In this document: positions 36,353 to 43,908 of the stretch, piece after piece | Numbering within the stretch: position 1 is the first letter of the stretch | How the letters are laid out: the number at the start of each line of letters is the position of its first letter | Source of the DNA: JBHJHP01 sp042219825 | GTDB lineage: Bacteria; Bacteroidota; Bacteroidia; Bacteroidales; UBA5342 | Reading direction: 5' to 3' | Length of the DNA stretch: 64,000 bases | NCBI RefSeq assembly: GCF_042219825.1 | Contig: NZ_JBHJHQ010000001.1 | Location: 124,001-188,000, forward strand | Translations under genes and position numbers: made by a program | Notes under the pieces: generated by a model | Databases searched by the model: none | Told to the model about the DNA's origin: nothing | The model's input: only the letters and a program-made list of their open reading frames with translations

Positions 36353-36856
36353 AATGCTTGGCAAAATACGGTAGGACTCCGATAGGAGTCCAATATTTGT
36401 AGCTTGTACCATGCTACAAATATGTGACCCCATCCGGGGTCATACACCATGTATAACATCATCTTTAATAGATTTTGACTTTATTTTGTACTCTATTTAT
36501 ATTCTTAATTTTTAGTGTTTTAAAAAAAGGATGGACATTTTTTAATAGTCACCGGGTGAATGGTTATATAATGTGCTTAATCACCCGGTGACTACGTTAT
36601 GACGCGGTAGTTGGCCGTAACGTCTACGCTATAGCAGATTCTCAATGTTTTGGCAAAATACGGTAGGACTCCGATAGGAGTCCAATATTTGTAGCTTGTA
36701 CCATGTTACAAATATGTGACCCCATCCGGGGTCATACAATTGTTTATATCCCAGACAAATTCTAATGTTTTATACAATATTGTTTTGAGTTGTATTAATC
36801 CTTTGAAATATATACCTTTAGGGTTGTAATAAAATGACCCCATTCCTGTTTGGAAT
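36353..36856. repeat. Direct repeat block A (palindrome-rich, about 500 bp)
   Basis: This non-coding stretch recurs as block B at 38652-39148. It holds two copies of a palindromic unit: GGACTCC-GATA-GGAGTCC, TTTGTAGC..GCTACAAA and GACCCC-ATCC-GGGGTC, in the order seen at 36374-36441 and again at 36667-36735. Before the second copy stands a 12-bp stem GTCACCGGGTGA/TCACCCGGTGAC (36548-36559 and 36581-36592). A ~100-bp A+T-rich spacer separates the units, and a shared promoter-bearing leader ends the block. No ORF is supported inside. The units resemble REP-like intergenic palindromes common in this phylum. Confidence 0.85.
36790..36820 (+). promoter_or_regulatory. Promoter-like end of repeat block A
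   Basis: TTG (36790-36792), a 20-bp spacer and TACCTTTA (36813-36820) resemble the Bacteroidota consensus apart from the last base. The same arrangement with the same spacing is conserved in block B. A transcript would start near 36824, 64 nt before the T9SS-cargo gene, and its leader contains a small ATTCC/GGAAT hairpin. Confidence 0.5.
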
Positions 36857-36887
36857 CCGTGTTGAAAACTGACCATAAGAAAACATT

Positions 36888-37988
36888 ATGAAAAAGTATT
36901 TACTCATTGTTCTTGCGCTTTCGGTCTTTGTTATGAGCAGAGCAAATCCGTTACCAAATCCACCACCTAATATATGGTTATCAGAACTTGGTTTCGATTC
37001 CAATGGCATCTGGACCATTGAATTAGGCTATAATAATATCTGGAATGAAAATACATTTATGCCAGTAGATAGTATTTTCATAAGTGCTTCAAACGGCAGA
37101 GCCAAATTGAAAAACCTGTCATTTAAGGGTGAATCCGGTGTAATGATGGTGACAACTGATAGCTTAATGTCCGATTTGAATATTAATCCGGTTGGCGACA
37201 GTATCCAAATTGAATATTACTGTATGGATTATACCGTATATAATAAAAAACTGACTAATCCGGTTGTATTTGGCAATTACAGAAATGCAACTCTGAAAGC
37301 ACCAAAGACCGGAGAATCTATTGCATGTTACCCTGTTTTTAGTAGTCTGGAACTACATTATTGGTATGTTAATTATGAAAATTTTTACAGCTTAGATCTT
37401 TTACCAAATTTTGGCGCTGAAAATGATTCTTCTGGCATGTGTGCAACGTTAAAGGGTAATATATTTGATGAGAACAACAAGATATTGCTAAATTTCAACC
37501 GCCGGATATTTGCAAGAGGAATTGCAGATTTTTACCCCAAATCTGATGGTTCATATTCAGTTCGGGTGTTCTCAGCAAAAAATCAAATATCTCAGTTATT
37601 TTATGTCTTTGCTGGAAGCAGGTATATAGTGGATATAATCCCGATTAATCTTGACTTAAAACCCGATTCTGTTGGTACGGCAGATATTCATATTCAAAAA
37701 ATTACGTCTGTACAGGAGGTTAAAACGGAACAGGTACAATTGCTCCGGATCGCACCAAATCCGGTTAGGGGTTCTGTTTTCAACTATGAGATATTCTTAC
37801 CCATAAAATCATCAGAATGCTATCTTGAACTGGTAAGTCTAAAAGGGCAACGAATAGCTCAGTTTTCTTTATTAGAAAGCAAAGGTCTGATCACAGTTCC
37901 TTCTGAAGTTGAAAACGGGATGTATATTCTCACACTATACATCAATAAGAAGAATTACGGGACGTCTAAAATATTGATTTCAAGATGA
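36888..37988 (+). CDS. T9SS cargo protein with type A C-terminal sorting domain
   Basis: A 366-aa secreted protein. The signal peptide is MKKYLLIVLALSVFVMSRA, followed by a proline-rich start. The final ~75 residues match the T9SS type A sorting domain: RIAPNPVRGSVFNYEIFLP, YLELVSLKGQRIAQFSL, VENGMYILTLYINKK and a terminal KILISR. This domain directs secretion by the type IX system, in agreement with PorQ at 25692. The central part (about 25-280) is predicted to be beta-rich and matches no family I recognise. It is preceded by repeat block A with its promoter and overlaps the next gene by 4 nt, forming a two-gene unit. Confidence 0.8.
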   Translation: MKKYLLIVLALSVFVMSRANPLPNPPPNIWLSELGFDSNGIWTIELGYNNIWNENTFMPVDSIFISASNGRAKLKNLSFKGESGVMMVTTDSLMSDLNINPVGDSIQIEYYCMDYTVYNKKLTNPVVFGNYRNATLKAPKTGESIACYPVFSSLELHYWYVNYENFYSLDLLPNFGAENDSSGMCATLKGNIFDENNKILLNFNRRIFARGIADFYPKSDGSYSVRVFSAKNQISQLFYVFAGSRYIVDIIPINLDLKPDSVGTADIHIQKITSVQEVKTEQVQLLRIAPNPVRGSVFNYEIFLPIKSSECYLELVSLKGQRIAQFSLLESKGLITVPSEVENGMYILTLYINKKNYGTSKILISR

Positions 37989-38554
37989 TAAAGGTCCTTT
38001 TTTGCTTTTTTGTTTTGTTTATTGCAGTTTCACCTTATGTGCAGGCTCAGAACAATGTTTCCTTCTTTGAAGAACATATCGATTTTGAAATAAATGCAGC
38101 CTGTTTTTCTGTTAATGGCATCTATTCATTTTATAATTCCGGTCCACAGGATAAGCTTCAGCCTATTACCTTTCCTTTTGCTTCGGATATGGATAAAATT
38201 GATTCTGTCAGGATAATCAATCTGAATACAGGAGGTTTAATTCCGTTTGCCAAACAGACAAAAGCAGTCAGTTTTATGTTAATTATTCCTGCCGGAGATA
38301 CCGTTGATGTTAATATTTTTTACCGTCAAAAAACTTCAGATATCAATACCTATATCCTTACGTCAACACAGGCCTGGGGTGAACCTTTAAAAAACGCCGT
38401 TTATACCTTATCTACAGATGCGGACATAGGCATTAAGTCATTTTCATACCTGCCGGATTCTTCACAGATATCCAATAAGAAACAGTTTTATTTCTGGGAG
38501 ATGCAGGATTTTATGCCAAAGCAGGATTTTGAAATAAGGCTGGATAGTTTGTAA
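37985..38554 (+). CDS. Exported protein of unknown function
   Basis: A 189-aa protein with an N-terminal signal peptide ending VQAQ (about residue 22), so it is periplasmic or surface-exposed. The mature part is beta-rich (VSFFEEHIDFEINAACFSVNG, IPAGDTVDVNIFYRQK) without catalytic motifs, lipobox or sorting domain. It starts within the stop of the T9SS-cargo gene (ATGA), so the two proteins are made together and may interact. I do not recognise the family. Repeat unit arms begin 4 bp after its stop. Confidence 0.55.
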   Translation: MIKVLFCFFVLFIAVSPYVQAQNNVSFFEEHIDFEINAACFSVNGIYSFYNSGPQDKLQPITFPFASDMDKIDSVRIINLNTGGLIPFAKQTKAVSFMLIIPAGDTVDVNIFYRQKTSDINTYILTSTQAWGEPLKNAVYTLSTDADIGIKSFSYLPDSSQISNKKQFYFWEMQDFMPKQDFEIRLDSL

Positions 38555-38557
38555 CAA

Positions 38558-38602
38558 GTCACCTGGTGAATAGTTACAAGATATTTTTACTCAACCGGTG
38601 AT
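38558..38602. repeat. Palindromic arm of a repeat unit preceding block B
   Basis: GTCACCTGGTGA (38558-38569) and TCAACCGGTGAT (38591-38602) are degenerate versions of the 12-bp stem at 36548-36592 and 38840-38884. They show that the repeat unit extends to the stop of the preceding gene. Confidence 0.6.
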
Positions 38603-38651
38603 TACGTCATTACACGTCTTTGGCTGAAGTGTTTGCCTAGGGCAGATTTAC

Positions 38652-39148
38652 AATGTTTTGGTAAAAACCGGTGGGACTCTTATAGGAGTCCAATATTTGT
38701 AGCCTTGAATATGCTACAAATATGTGACCCCATCCGGGGTCATACACCATGTATAACATCATCTTTAATCGATTTTGACTTTATTTTGTACTCTTTTTAT
38801 ATTCTTAATTTTTAGTGTTAAAAAAAGCATTTTTTCATAGTCACCGGGCGAATAGTTACAAAATGTGTTTACTCACCCGGTGACTACGTTATGGTGCGGT
38901 CGTTGGCTGTAGCGTCTACGCTATAGCAGATTCTCAATGCTTTGGCAAAACCCGGTAGGACTCCGATAGGAGTCCAATATTTGTAGCCTGTAACGCACTA
39001 CAAATATGTGACCCCATTCGGGGTCAAACCATATTATATACCCTGTAAATCATAATGTTTTACACACCTATCGTATAATTGTTGCATTAATCACCTGAAA
39101 TATATACCTTTAGAGTTGTTGTGAAATGAACCCATTCCTGTTTGGAAT
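38652..39148. repeat. Direct repeat block B (second copy of block A)
   Basis: Co-linear with block A over its whole length and largely identical by eye. The longest near-identical part runs from ATATGTGACCCCATCCGGGG (about 38719) through the A+T-rich spacer, with single changes at the position corresponding to 36471. Stem arms are at 38840-38851 and 38873-38884. The pair of blocks brackets the two genes 36888-38554 in direct orientation, about 2.3 kb apart. Nothing between 38555 and 39205 looks coding. Confidence 0.85.
39082..39112 (+). promoter_or_regulatory. Promoter-like end of repeat block B
   Basis: TTG (39082-39084), 20 bp, TACCTTTA (39105-39112): the same elements and spacing as in block A. 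It would start transcription near 39116, about 90 nt before the ion-channel ATG. Confidence 0.5.
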
Positions 39149-39205
39149 ACTGAATATTAAACTATGCTGAAATGTTAGAGTATTAATTTGCTAAACCTGT
39201 TTTTA

Positions 39206-40009
39206 ATGCTTGTGATTAAAAAAATATTTTTAAATGATAAGTTTATATTAATACTTATATTATTAAATTCTTTAGTTTTATTCATTCAAGGCTATATAGA
39301 AGATCCTTTTTACAATATCTTAATAAATGTTTTTGACCATTTCATAACCCTTTTATTTATTGTTGAAATGGTTATAAAAGTTGATGTGTATGGATTCAGG
39401 ACCTACCTTAAATCTAATTGGAACAAACTTGATTTTGTATTAATCATTTTATCTGTACCATCTTTTATAACCTTTGTATTGGGAGTTGATTTATTAGATT
39501 TTAGTTTTTTATTGGTATTCAGAGTACTAAGAGTTTTTAAAACATTCAGATTTTTTAAATTCATCCCTGAAATCGGAAATTTGCTTAATGGCATTCGTCG
39601 TGCATTTAAAGCTTCAATTTTCATTTTTCTTGGCTTTACTGTTTATATATTCGTAATTGGTATACTTTCTTATTATTTATTTCATAGTTCTGATACAGAA
39701 AGTTTCAGTAATCCACTCATCTCGTTATATTCGACCTTTAAACTATTTACTCTTGAAGGTTGGTCAGATATTTCAGAAAGTTTAGTATCCTATTATCCCA
39801 GAGCATATTCAATATTAATTTATTTCTATTTCATATTTGTAGTATTGACAGGAGGAGTTTTTGGACTTTCAATCGTTAATTCGATTTTTGTTGATGCAAT
39901 GGTCAGTGATAACAATGATGAATTAGAAAAAAAGATAGACAACCTGAATAGATTAGTAGCAGAATTAATAACTAAAACCCAAAATAATGAAACTAGAAAA
40001 AATCCTTGA
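39206..40009 (+). CDS. Bacterial voltage-gated cation channel (single-domain, BacNav/CavMr-like)
   Basis: A 267-aa six-helix channel subunit. Approximate segments: S1 12-30, S2 40-60, S3 73-95, S4 100-122, S5 135-160, pore helix and filter 175-188, S6 200-230. S4 has positive residues at every third position (Arg106, Arg109, Lys112, Arg115, Lys118), the mark of a voltage sensor. The selectivity filter is TLEGWSD (182-188). Sodium-selective NaChBac has TLESWAS and NavAb TLESWSM, while the calcium-selective CavMr has TLEGWVD; the Gly at position 4 and Asp at position 7 here suggest calcium preference. A charged helix at 234-258 (NDELEKKIDNLNRLVAELI) fits the C-terminal coiled coil of such tetramers. 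ATG 39206 is preferred to TTG 39188. It overlaps the nuclease-like gene by 23 bp and is notably A+T-rich. Confidence 0.88.
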   Translation: MLVIKKIFLNDKFILILILLNSLVLFIQGYIEDPFYNILINVFDHFITLLFIVEMVIKVDVYGFRTYLKSNWNKLDFVLIILSVPSFITFVLGVDLLDFSFLLVFRVLRVFKTFRFFKFIPEIGNLLNGIRRAFKASIFIFLGFTVYIFVIGILSYYLFHSSDTESFSNPLISLYSTFKLFTLEGWSDISESLVSYYPRAYSILIYFYFIFVVLTGGVFGLSIVNSIFVDAMVSDNNDELEKKIDNLNRLVAELITKTQNNETRKNP

Positions 40010-41840
40010 CAATGTTAATTCACTCGAAAAAAACTCATTCTTAAAGATTATTGACAACATAAAATCGTGTAATCCAAAGAATAGTAAGGAAATTGATAAG
40101 ATCCTTTCGGATGGTAGTTTTGATTTAAAAAGTGTTGATAGCATCAATATTGCGAAAGTTTTTAACCTTGTTAAAGATGAGTTTGCTTTAACCATAAAAT
40201 CTGAGTTTGTTAATACAACATCTCAGTTGGATATTTTAATTGATATATTAATAAGGGATGGAAACTGTATTTTAAAAAGGGAGTGGTTTGCTAAACTTTA
40301 TGAGCTAGAGTTAAAGAAAATAATTTCAAAAGCAAAAGAGATGCAAGCTCAAATGGAATCTGATAAATCTGACTTTGAAGATTGCAGAAAGAGAGATTAT
40401 TTAATCTATCGATCCTGTGTAAATACTGCATATTCAAATGATGAAGCAAACAATCGTGATGCTAAAATAACTGACGATGAACTGTCTATATTGATTACAT
40501 TAACTAAACAATTGGAATTATCACAGGAAGAAGTCAAATTATTAAATTATATGACAATTCCTCCTGAAAAGCAAGATATTGATACTGTGGTAAATTTTCT
40601 AAAAACCATAGGTGTAATATTCTATTCTAAAAAAGTTAATACTGTTTTTATTGCTGATGAGATGGTTCGGGTGCTTAGAAGGATAAGAGAAAAGGAGATT
40701 GCTGATAAATATTACAGGAGAATTCTTAAAACATTGAAAGAATCCCAAATCAATTTGATTTGCAGGAAACACAATATCAATACAAGAGATGTTGACTTTG
40801 AAACCAAAATAAAACTGTTAATTAACGAAGGTATTTCCTTGTATAATTTGTTAATTAATGATTTGCATAAGGAAGGTATAAATCTTACCGAAAAGAAGAA
40901 GTTCATTAACAATTTATGGGATAACGGTTTAAAAATTAATTCTCCCTTGAGAGGAGTAACGGTTGAGGAAAAAATTGAGAATATAATAAATTATTTTGAG
41001 GAGTTGGAGAGAGATGAAAAAGTTGGGATATCAATTGAGGGTTTTGAAAAACTTTTAATAGAACTCAGTGAATCTTTAAAATCATTTAGACAAATCGTTT
41101 TAAGGGAATTCCAAATGCCTGAAGATTTAGTTTTGAACAGTTCTAATTTACTTGACTACAACATTAAACCTAGAGACACTCTGGATATTCTGCCAGCAGA
41201 CTTATTAAAAGATTTCATTGCAGAGAAGGAATTAAAATCTAGAGGTGATCTGGTTTTAAATATTTTAGATGCCTACAAGGATTCTGAAAATCTTTTAATT
41301 GAAAACTATGAGGCGATAGGCTTCAGGAATTTAAATGAGTTGAAAGATAATGGTATTAGAATTAAAGAAAGCGAATTAGGTCTTAAGTTTGAGGAATTAA
41401 CTCAAACCATTTTTGAACAGTTGGGACTTAATGTTGATGAAAAGCTTAAAAATCAACTGGACAATTCAAAAAATAAAATTGACTTGATACTTAACCTGGG
41501 AGATAGCAATATAATTATTATCGAGTGCAAAACGGTTAAGGAAAGTGGATTTAACAAATTTAGCTCGGTTTCCAGACAAATAAAATCATATGTAGATTTA
41601 GCTAAGAATAAAGGTTTTAATGTAGTAAAGTCTTTGCTAGTGGCGCCAGAGTTTAGCGACGAATTTGTTAATGAGTGCGATTTAGAGTTTGAAATAAATC
41701 TTTCTTTAATAACAGCCAAAACATTGATAAACGTTTTAGAGGCGTTTAGAAACTCTAAACATAAGCAGTTTCCCTATCAATTACTATTAAAGGATGTTTT
41801 AATAAATGAGGATCGAATTATTAAAGCCATGAAGAAGTGA
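39987..41840 (+). CDS. Large protein with C-terminal PD-(D/E)XK nuclease-like domain
   Basis: A 617-aa soluble protein. The C-terminal ~155 residues contain GLKFEELTQTIFEQLG (Glu469/470 in a helix), then NKIDL with Asp499, then NIIIIECKTVK with Glu513 and Lys515, then RQIKSY with a QxxxY pattern (Gln531, Tyr535). This is the Mrr/RecB-like PD-(D/E)XK arrangement for metal-dependent cleavage of nucleic acid. Two stretches resemble SAP-type DNA-binding helices: about 255-281 (INLICRKHNINTRD) and 404-428 (ADLLKDFIAEKELKSRG). The rest of the N-terminal 450 residues is helical and unrecognised. Its start lies inside the channel gene (23-bp overlap), so the products are co-translated. It is A+T-rich like the channel gene. 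Nucleic-acid cleavage is predicted, not shown. Confidence 0.75.
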   Translation: MKLEKILDNVNSLEKNSFLKIIDNIKSCNPKNSKEIDKILSDGSFDLKSVDSINIAKVFNLVKDEFALTIKSEFVNTTSQLDILIDILIRDGNCILKREWFAKLYELELKKIISKAKEMQAQMESDKSDFEDCRKRDYLIYRSCVNTAYSNDEANNRDAKITDDELSILITLTKQLELSQEEVKLLNYMTIPPEKQDIDTVVNFLKTIGVIFYSKKVNTVFIADEMVRVLRRIREKEIADKYYRRILKTLKESQINLICRKHNINTRDVDFETKIKLLINEGISLYNLLINDLHKEGINLTEKKKFINNLWDNGLKINSPLRGVTVEEKIENIINYFEELERDEKVGISIEGFEKLLIELSESLKSFRQIVLREFQMPEDLVLNSSNLLDYNIKPRDTLDILPADLLKDFIAEKELKSRGDLVLNILDAYKDSENLLIENYEAIGFRNLNELKDNGIRIKESELGLKFEELTQTIFEQLGLNVDEKLKNQLDNSKNKIDLILNLGDSNIIIIECKTVKESGFNKFSSVSRQIKSYVDLAKNKGFNVVKSLLVAPEFSDEFVNECDLEFEINLSLITAKTLINVLEAFRNSKHKQFPYQLLLKDVLINEDRIIKAMKK

Positions 41841-41870
41841 GCCATATGCAATTTTAATCAGTTTAAACTT

Positions 41871-42371
41871 ATGCTAGTATTACCTGCTATACAAATTGAA
41901 AAGGCAAAACCCTCAGATTACAGCGTTTTGACAGAAATTGCATTTTTGGCGAAAAGACACTGGAATTACCCGGAATCGTATTACAGGATATGGCAGGATG
42001 AGTTGACAGTAAGCAAAGATTATATCAATCAAAGCATAGTATATAAGGCACAGGCAGGAGAGTTCGTCGTTGGCTTTTATTCCCTCTCTGAAAATAAATC
42101 TGATTTTTATTCCGGTGATGTTTTTGTTTCAAAAGGGCATTGGTTGGAGCATTTGTTTATATTTCCGGAATATCACAATATGGGAATAGGAACTTTATTA
42201 ATGCAACATGCCATAACCATTTCCAAAAAATTAGGGATTTCGGAGTTATTGATTTTTGTTGATCCCTATGCCAGCGGATTTTATGATAAAGCGGGCGCAG
42301 AGTTTTTATATAATTCAAAGTCGTCTATTCCCGGCAGGATGATTCCTGTTTATAGATTGAAAATCAATTGA
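41871..42371 (+). CDS. GNAT-family N-acetyltransferase
   Basis: A 166-aa protein with GNAT fold. The acetyl-CoA-binding motif A is LEHLFIFPEYHNMGIGTLLMQHA (about residues 99-121, pyrophosphate loop NMGIGT), followed by the beta-5/alpha-4 region ELLIFVDPYASGFYDKAGAEF. Members transfer an acetyl group to amines of small molecules or proteins; the acceptor cannot be deduced. It lies 30 bp after the nuclease-like gene in the same direction, so it may belong to the same transcript. Confidence 0.85.
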   Translation: MLVLPAIQIEKAKPSDYSVLTEIAFLAKRHWNYPESYYRIWQDELTVSKDYINQSIVYKAQAGEFVVGFYSLSENKSDFYSGDVFVSKGHWLEHLFIFPEYHNMGIGTLLMQHAITISKKLGISELLIFVDPYASGFYDKAGAEFLYNSKSSIPGRMIPVYRLKIN

Positions 42372-42382
42372 TTAAGATAGAT

Positions 42383-42751
42383 ATGAAACACAATTCTAGA
42401 CTAGTTAAGCAGGTTAAAATTATATTTTTGATTGGCTGTATAGCCATAATATTTTTAGCTTTTGATCAAAATAATGAAACACGTTTAAATACTTCTAAAG
42501 AGAATCTTTTTGGAGCGTTTGGAGGAGATGAAGAAACAGAAAATGCTTATTTTGGCATATTTGAAGATTCAATATATTATCCGGATCCTGATATATGGAA
42601 TAAATATGAGTTAAGTGGAGACACGATTATTATAACAACTAATGAAAATTATGTTGATAAACTTTTAATTTTAAAATTAACTACTGATTCTCTTGTTGTT
42701 ATGGATTTGAGAATAAGTTTAGAACTTCACTTAAACCGACGTAAACATTAA
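42383..42751 (+). CDS. Small membrane-anchored or exported protein of unknown function
   Basis: A 122-aa protein. One hydrophobic segment near the N-terminus (about 12-31, IIFLIGCIAIIFLAF) preceded by basic residues acts as signal anchor or signal peptide. The rest is acidic and beta-rich (YYPDPDIWNKYELSGDTIII), resembling small lipocalin-like or copper-resistance-like exported domains but without diagnostic motifs. A TTG start at 42368 overlapping the GNAT stop is possible; ATG 42383 looks better. The gene is A+T-rich and ends the A+T-rich segment begun by the channel gene. Confidence 0.5.
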   Translation: MKHNSRLVKQVKIIFLIGCIAIIFLAFDQNNETRLNTSKENLFGAFGGDEETENAYFGIFEDSIYYPDPDIWNKYELSGDTIIITTNENYVDKLLILKLTTDSLVVMDLRISLELHLNRRKH

Positions 42752-42792
42752 ATAAACGGGTGCATATTTTTTAATGCTGATATTATTATTAA

Positions 42793-43899
42793 ATGAGGTT
42801 TAGTTTTAAAACACTAATTTTTTTAATTGGATTTTTGGTAATGTTATCTGACTGCGAGAGCAAGCCAGCCGGAAATATGACCTATTCGTCACCCGAATCC
42901 AAAGGGTTTTCATCAGAGAGACTGGATACGCTAAAACAGTTTTTGGATCAAAGTGGTGCATCATCCATGTTGATCCTGGTAGATGGTGATGTGATTTTTG
43001 ACTGGGGCAGTACTTCAAAAAAGCATCTGATCCATTCAGTGCGTAAAGCTTTACTGAATTCGCTTGTTGGCATCGCTGTGGATCAGGGGAAGCTGGATAC
43101 ATCCATGACTTTAAGAGAGCTGGGGATACAGGATGAGCATCCTGAGTTATCAGATCAGGAATTAAGTGCCAGGGTGGCTGATCTGTTAAAATCAAGATCA
43201 GGAGTGTATCATCCGGCAGCCGCCATGTCGCAGGGAATGATCAACAGTCTGCCTGAACGGCATTCGTTTAAACCCGGAGAGCATTACTATTACAATAACT
43301 GGGACTACAATACACTGGGTGCTATTCTGGAACAACAAACTGGCAAAAGTCTGTATTCTTTATTCTATGAAGAGATAGCCAAACCATTGGGTATGGTTGA
43401 TTATAAAGGGGAATATGTAGAGATTGACGGTGAATCTGACACCGATGTGGAAATGCCTAAGACCGACGGCTTCTATCAGTATGAAAAGAGTAAATCAACC
43501 TTTCCGGCTTATCATTTCCGGATGTCATCCCGTGATCTGGCATTGTATGGTCAGCTTTATCTGAATAAAGGCCGGTGGAATAATCAGCAAATCATACCGG
43601 AATCGTGGACTGAAAGCTGTACAAAACCAACCACCGTATACAACAAAGAATACAAGCTTGGATATGGTATGCTGTGGAAACTACGGTTAGCCGAAAATGA
43701 AAAGGATGTAGTTGCCTTTTATCATACCGGAGTAGGCATTCATATGCTGGCCGTTTATCCGGAATCAAAACTGGTAATGGTTCACCGGGTCAATACAGAA
43801 GAGGATTATGAATATAATTCAAATGATATTTACAAGATGCTCAGGCTGGTTTTCATGGCCAAACTGACTAATGATAGTAAAGATAAATCTCCTGAATAA
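42793..43899 (+). CDS. Beta-lactamase-family serine hydrolase (lipoprotein)
   Basis: A 368-aa class C beta-lactamase-like/esterase protein. The signal peptide ends in LSDC (Cys21), marking a lipoprotein. The SxxK motif is Ser82-Val-Arg-Lys85 (HSVRKALLNS); a Tyr-x-Asn element is in HYYYNNWDYNT; the third motif is a HTG in FYHTGVGIHM. Such exported proteins hydrolyse esters or peptides with D-residues; real beta-lactamase activity is rare among lipoprotein members of this type. The gene is convergent with the GH115 gene (9-bp gap). Confidence 0.85.
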   Translation: MRFSFKTLIFLIGFLVMLSDCESKPAGNMTYSSPESKGFSSERLDTLKQFLDQSGASSMLILVDGDVIFDWGSTSKKHLIHSVRKALLNSLVGIAVDQGKLDTSMTLRELGIQDEHPELSDQELSARVADLLKSRSGVYHPAAAMSQGMINSLPERHSFKPGEHYYYNNWDYNTLGAILEQQTGKSLYSLFYEEIAKPLGMVDYKGEYVEIDGESDTDVEMPKTDGFYQYEKSKSTFPAYHFRMSSRDLALYGQLYLNKGRWNNQQIIPESWTESCTKPTTVYNKEYKLGYGMLWKLRLAENEKDVVAFYHTGVGIHMLAVYPESKLVMVHRVNTEEDYEYNSNDIYKMLRLVFMAKLTNDSKDKSPE

Positions 43900-43908
43900 A
43901 ACATTATA

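Noticed and set aside
36353..39148. Repeats as a CRISPR array
   Set aside because: The repeated units are long, few, internally palindromic and separated by genes and by a conserved spacer; there are no regularly spaced ~30-bp repeats and no cas genes.
42793..43899. Antibiotic beta-lactamase
   Set aside because: SxxK and HTG motifs are present, but the lipoprotein form and general sequence fit the broad esterase/D-peptidase group; resistance is not supported.
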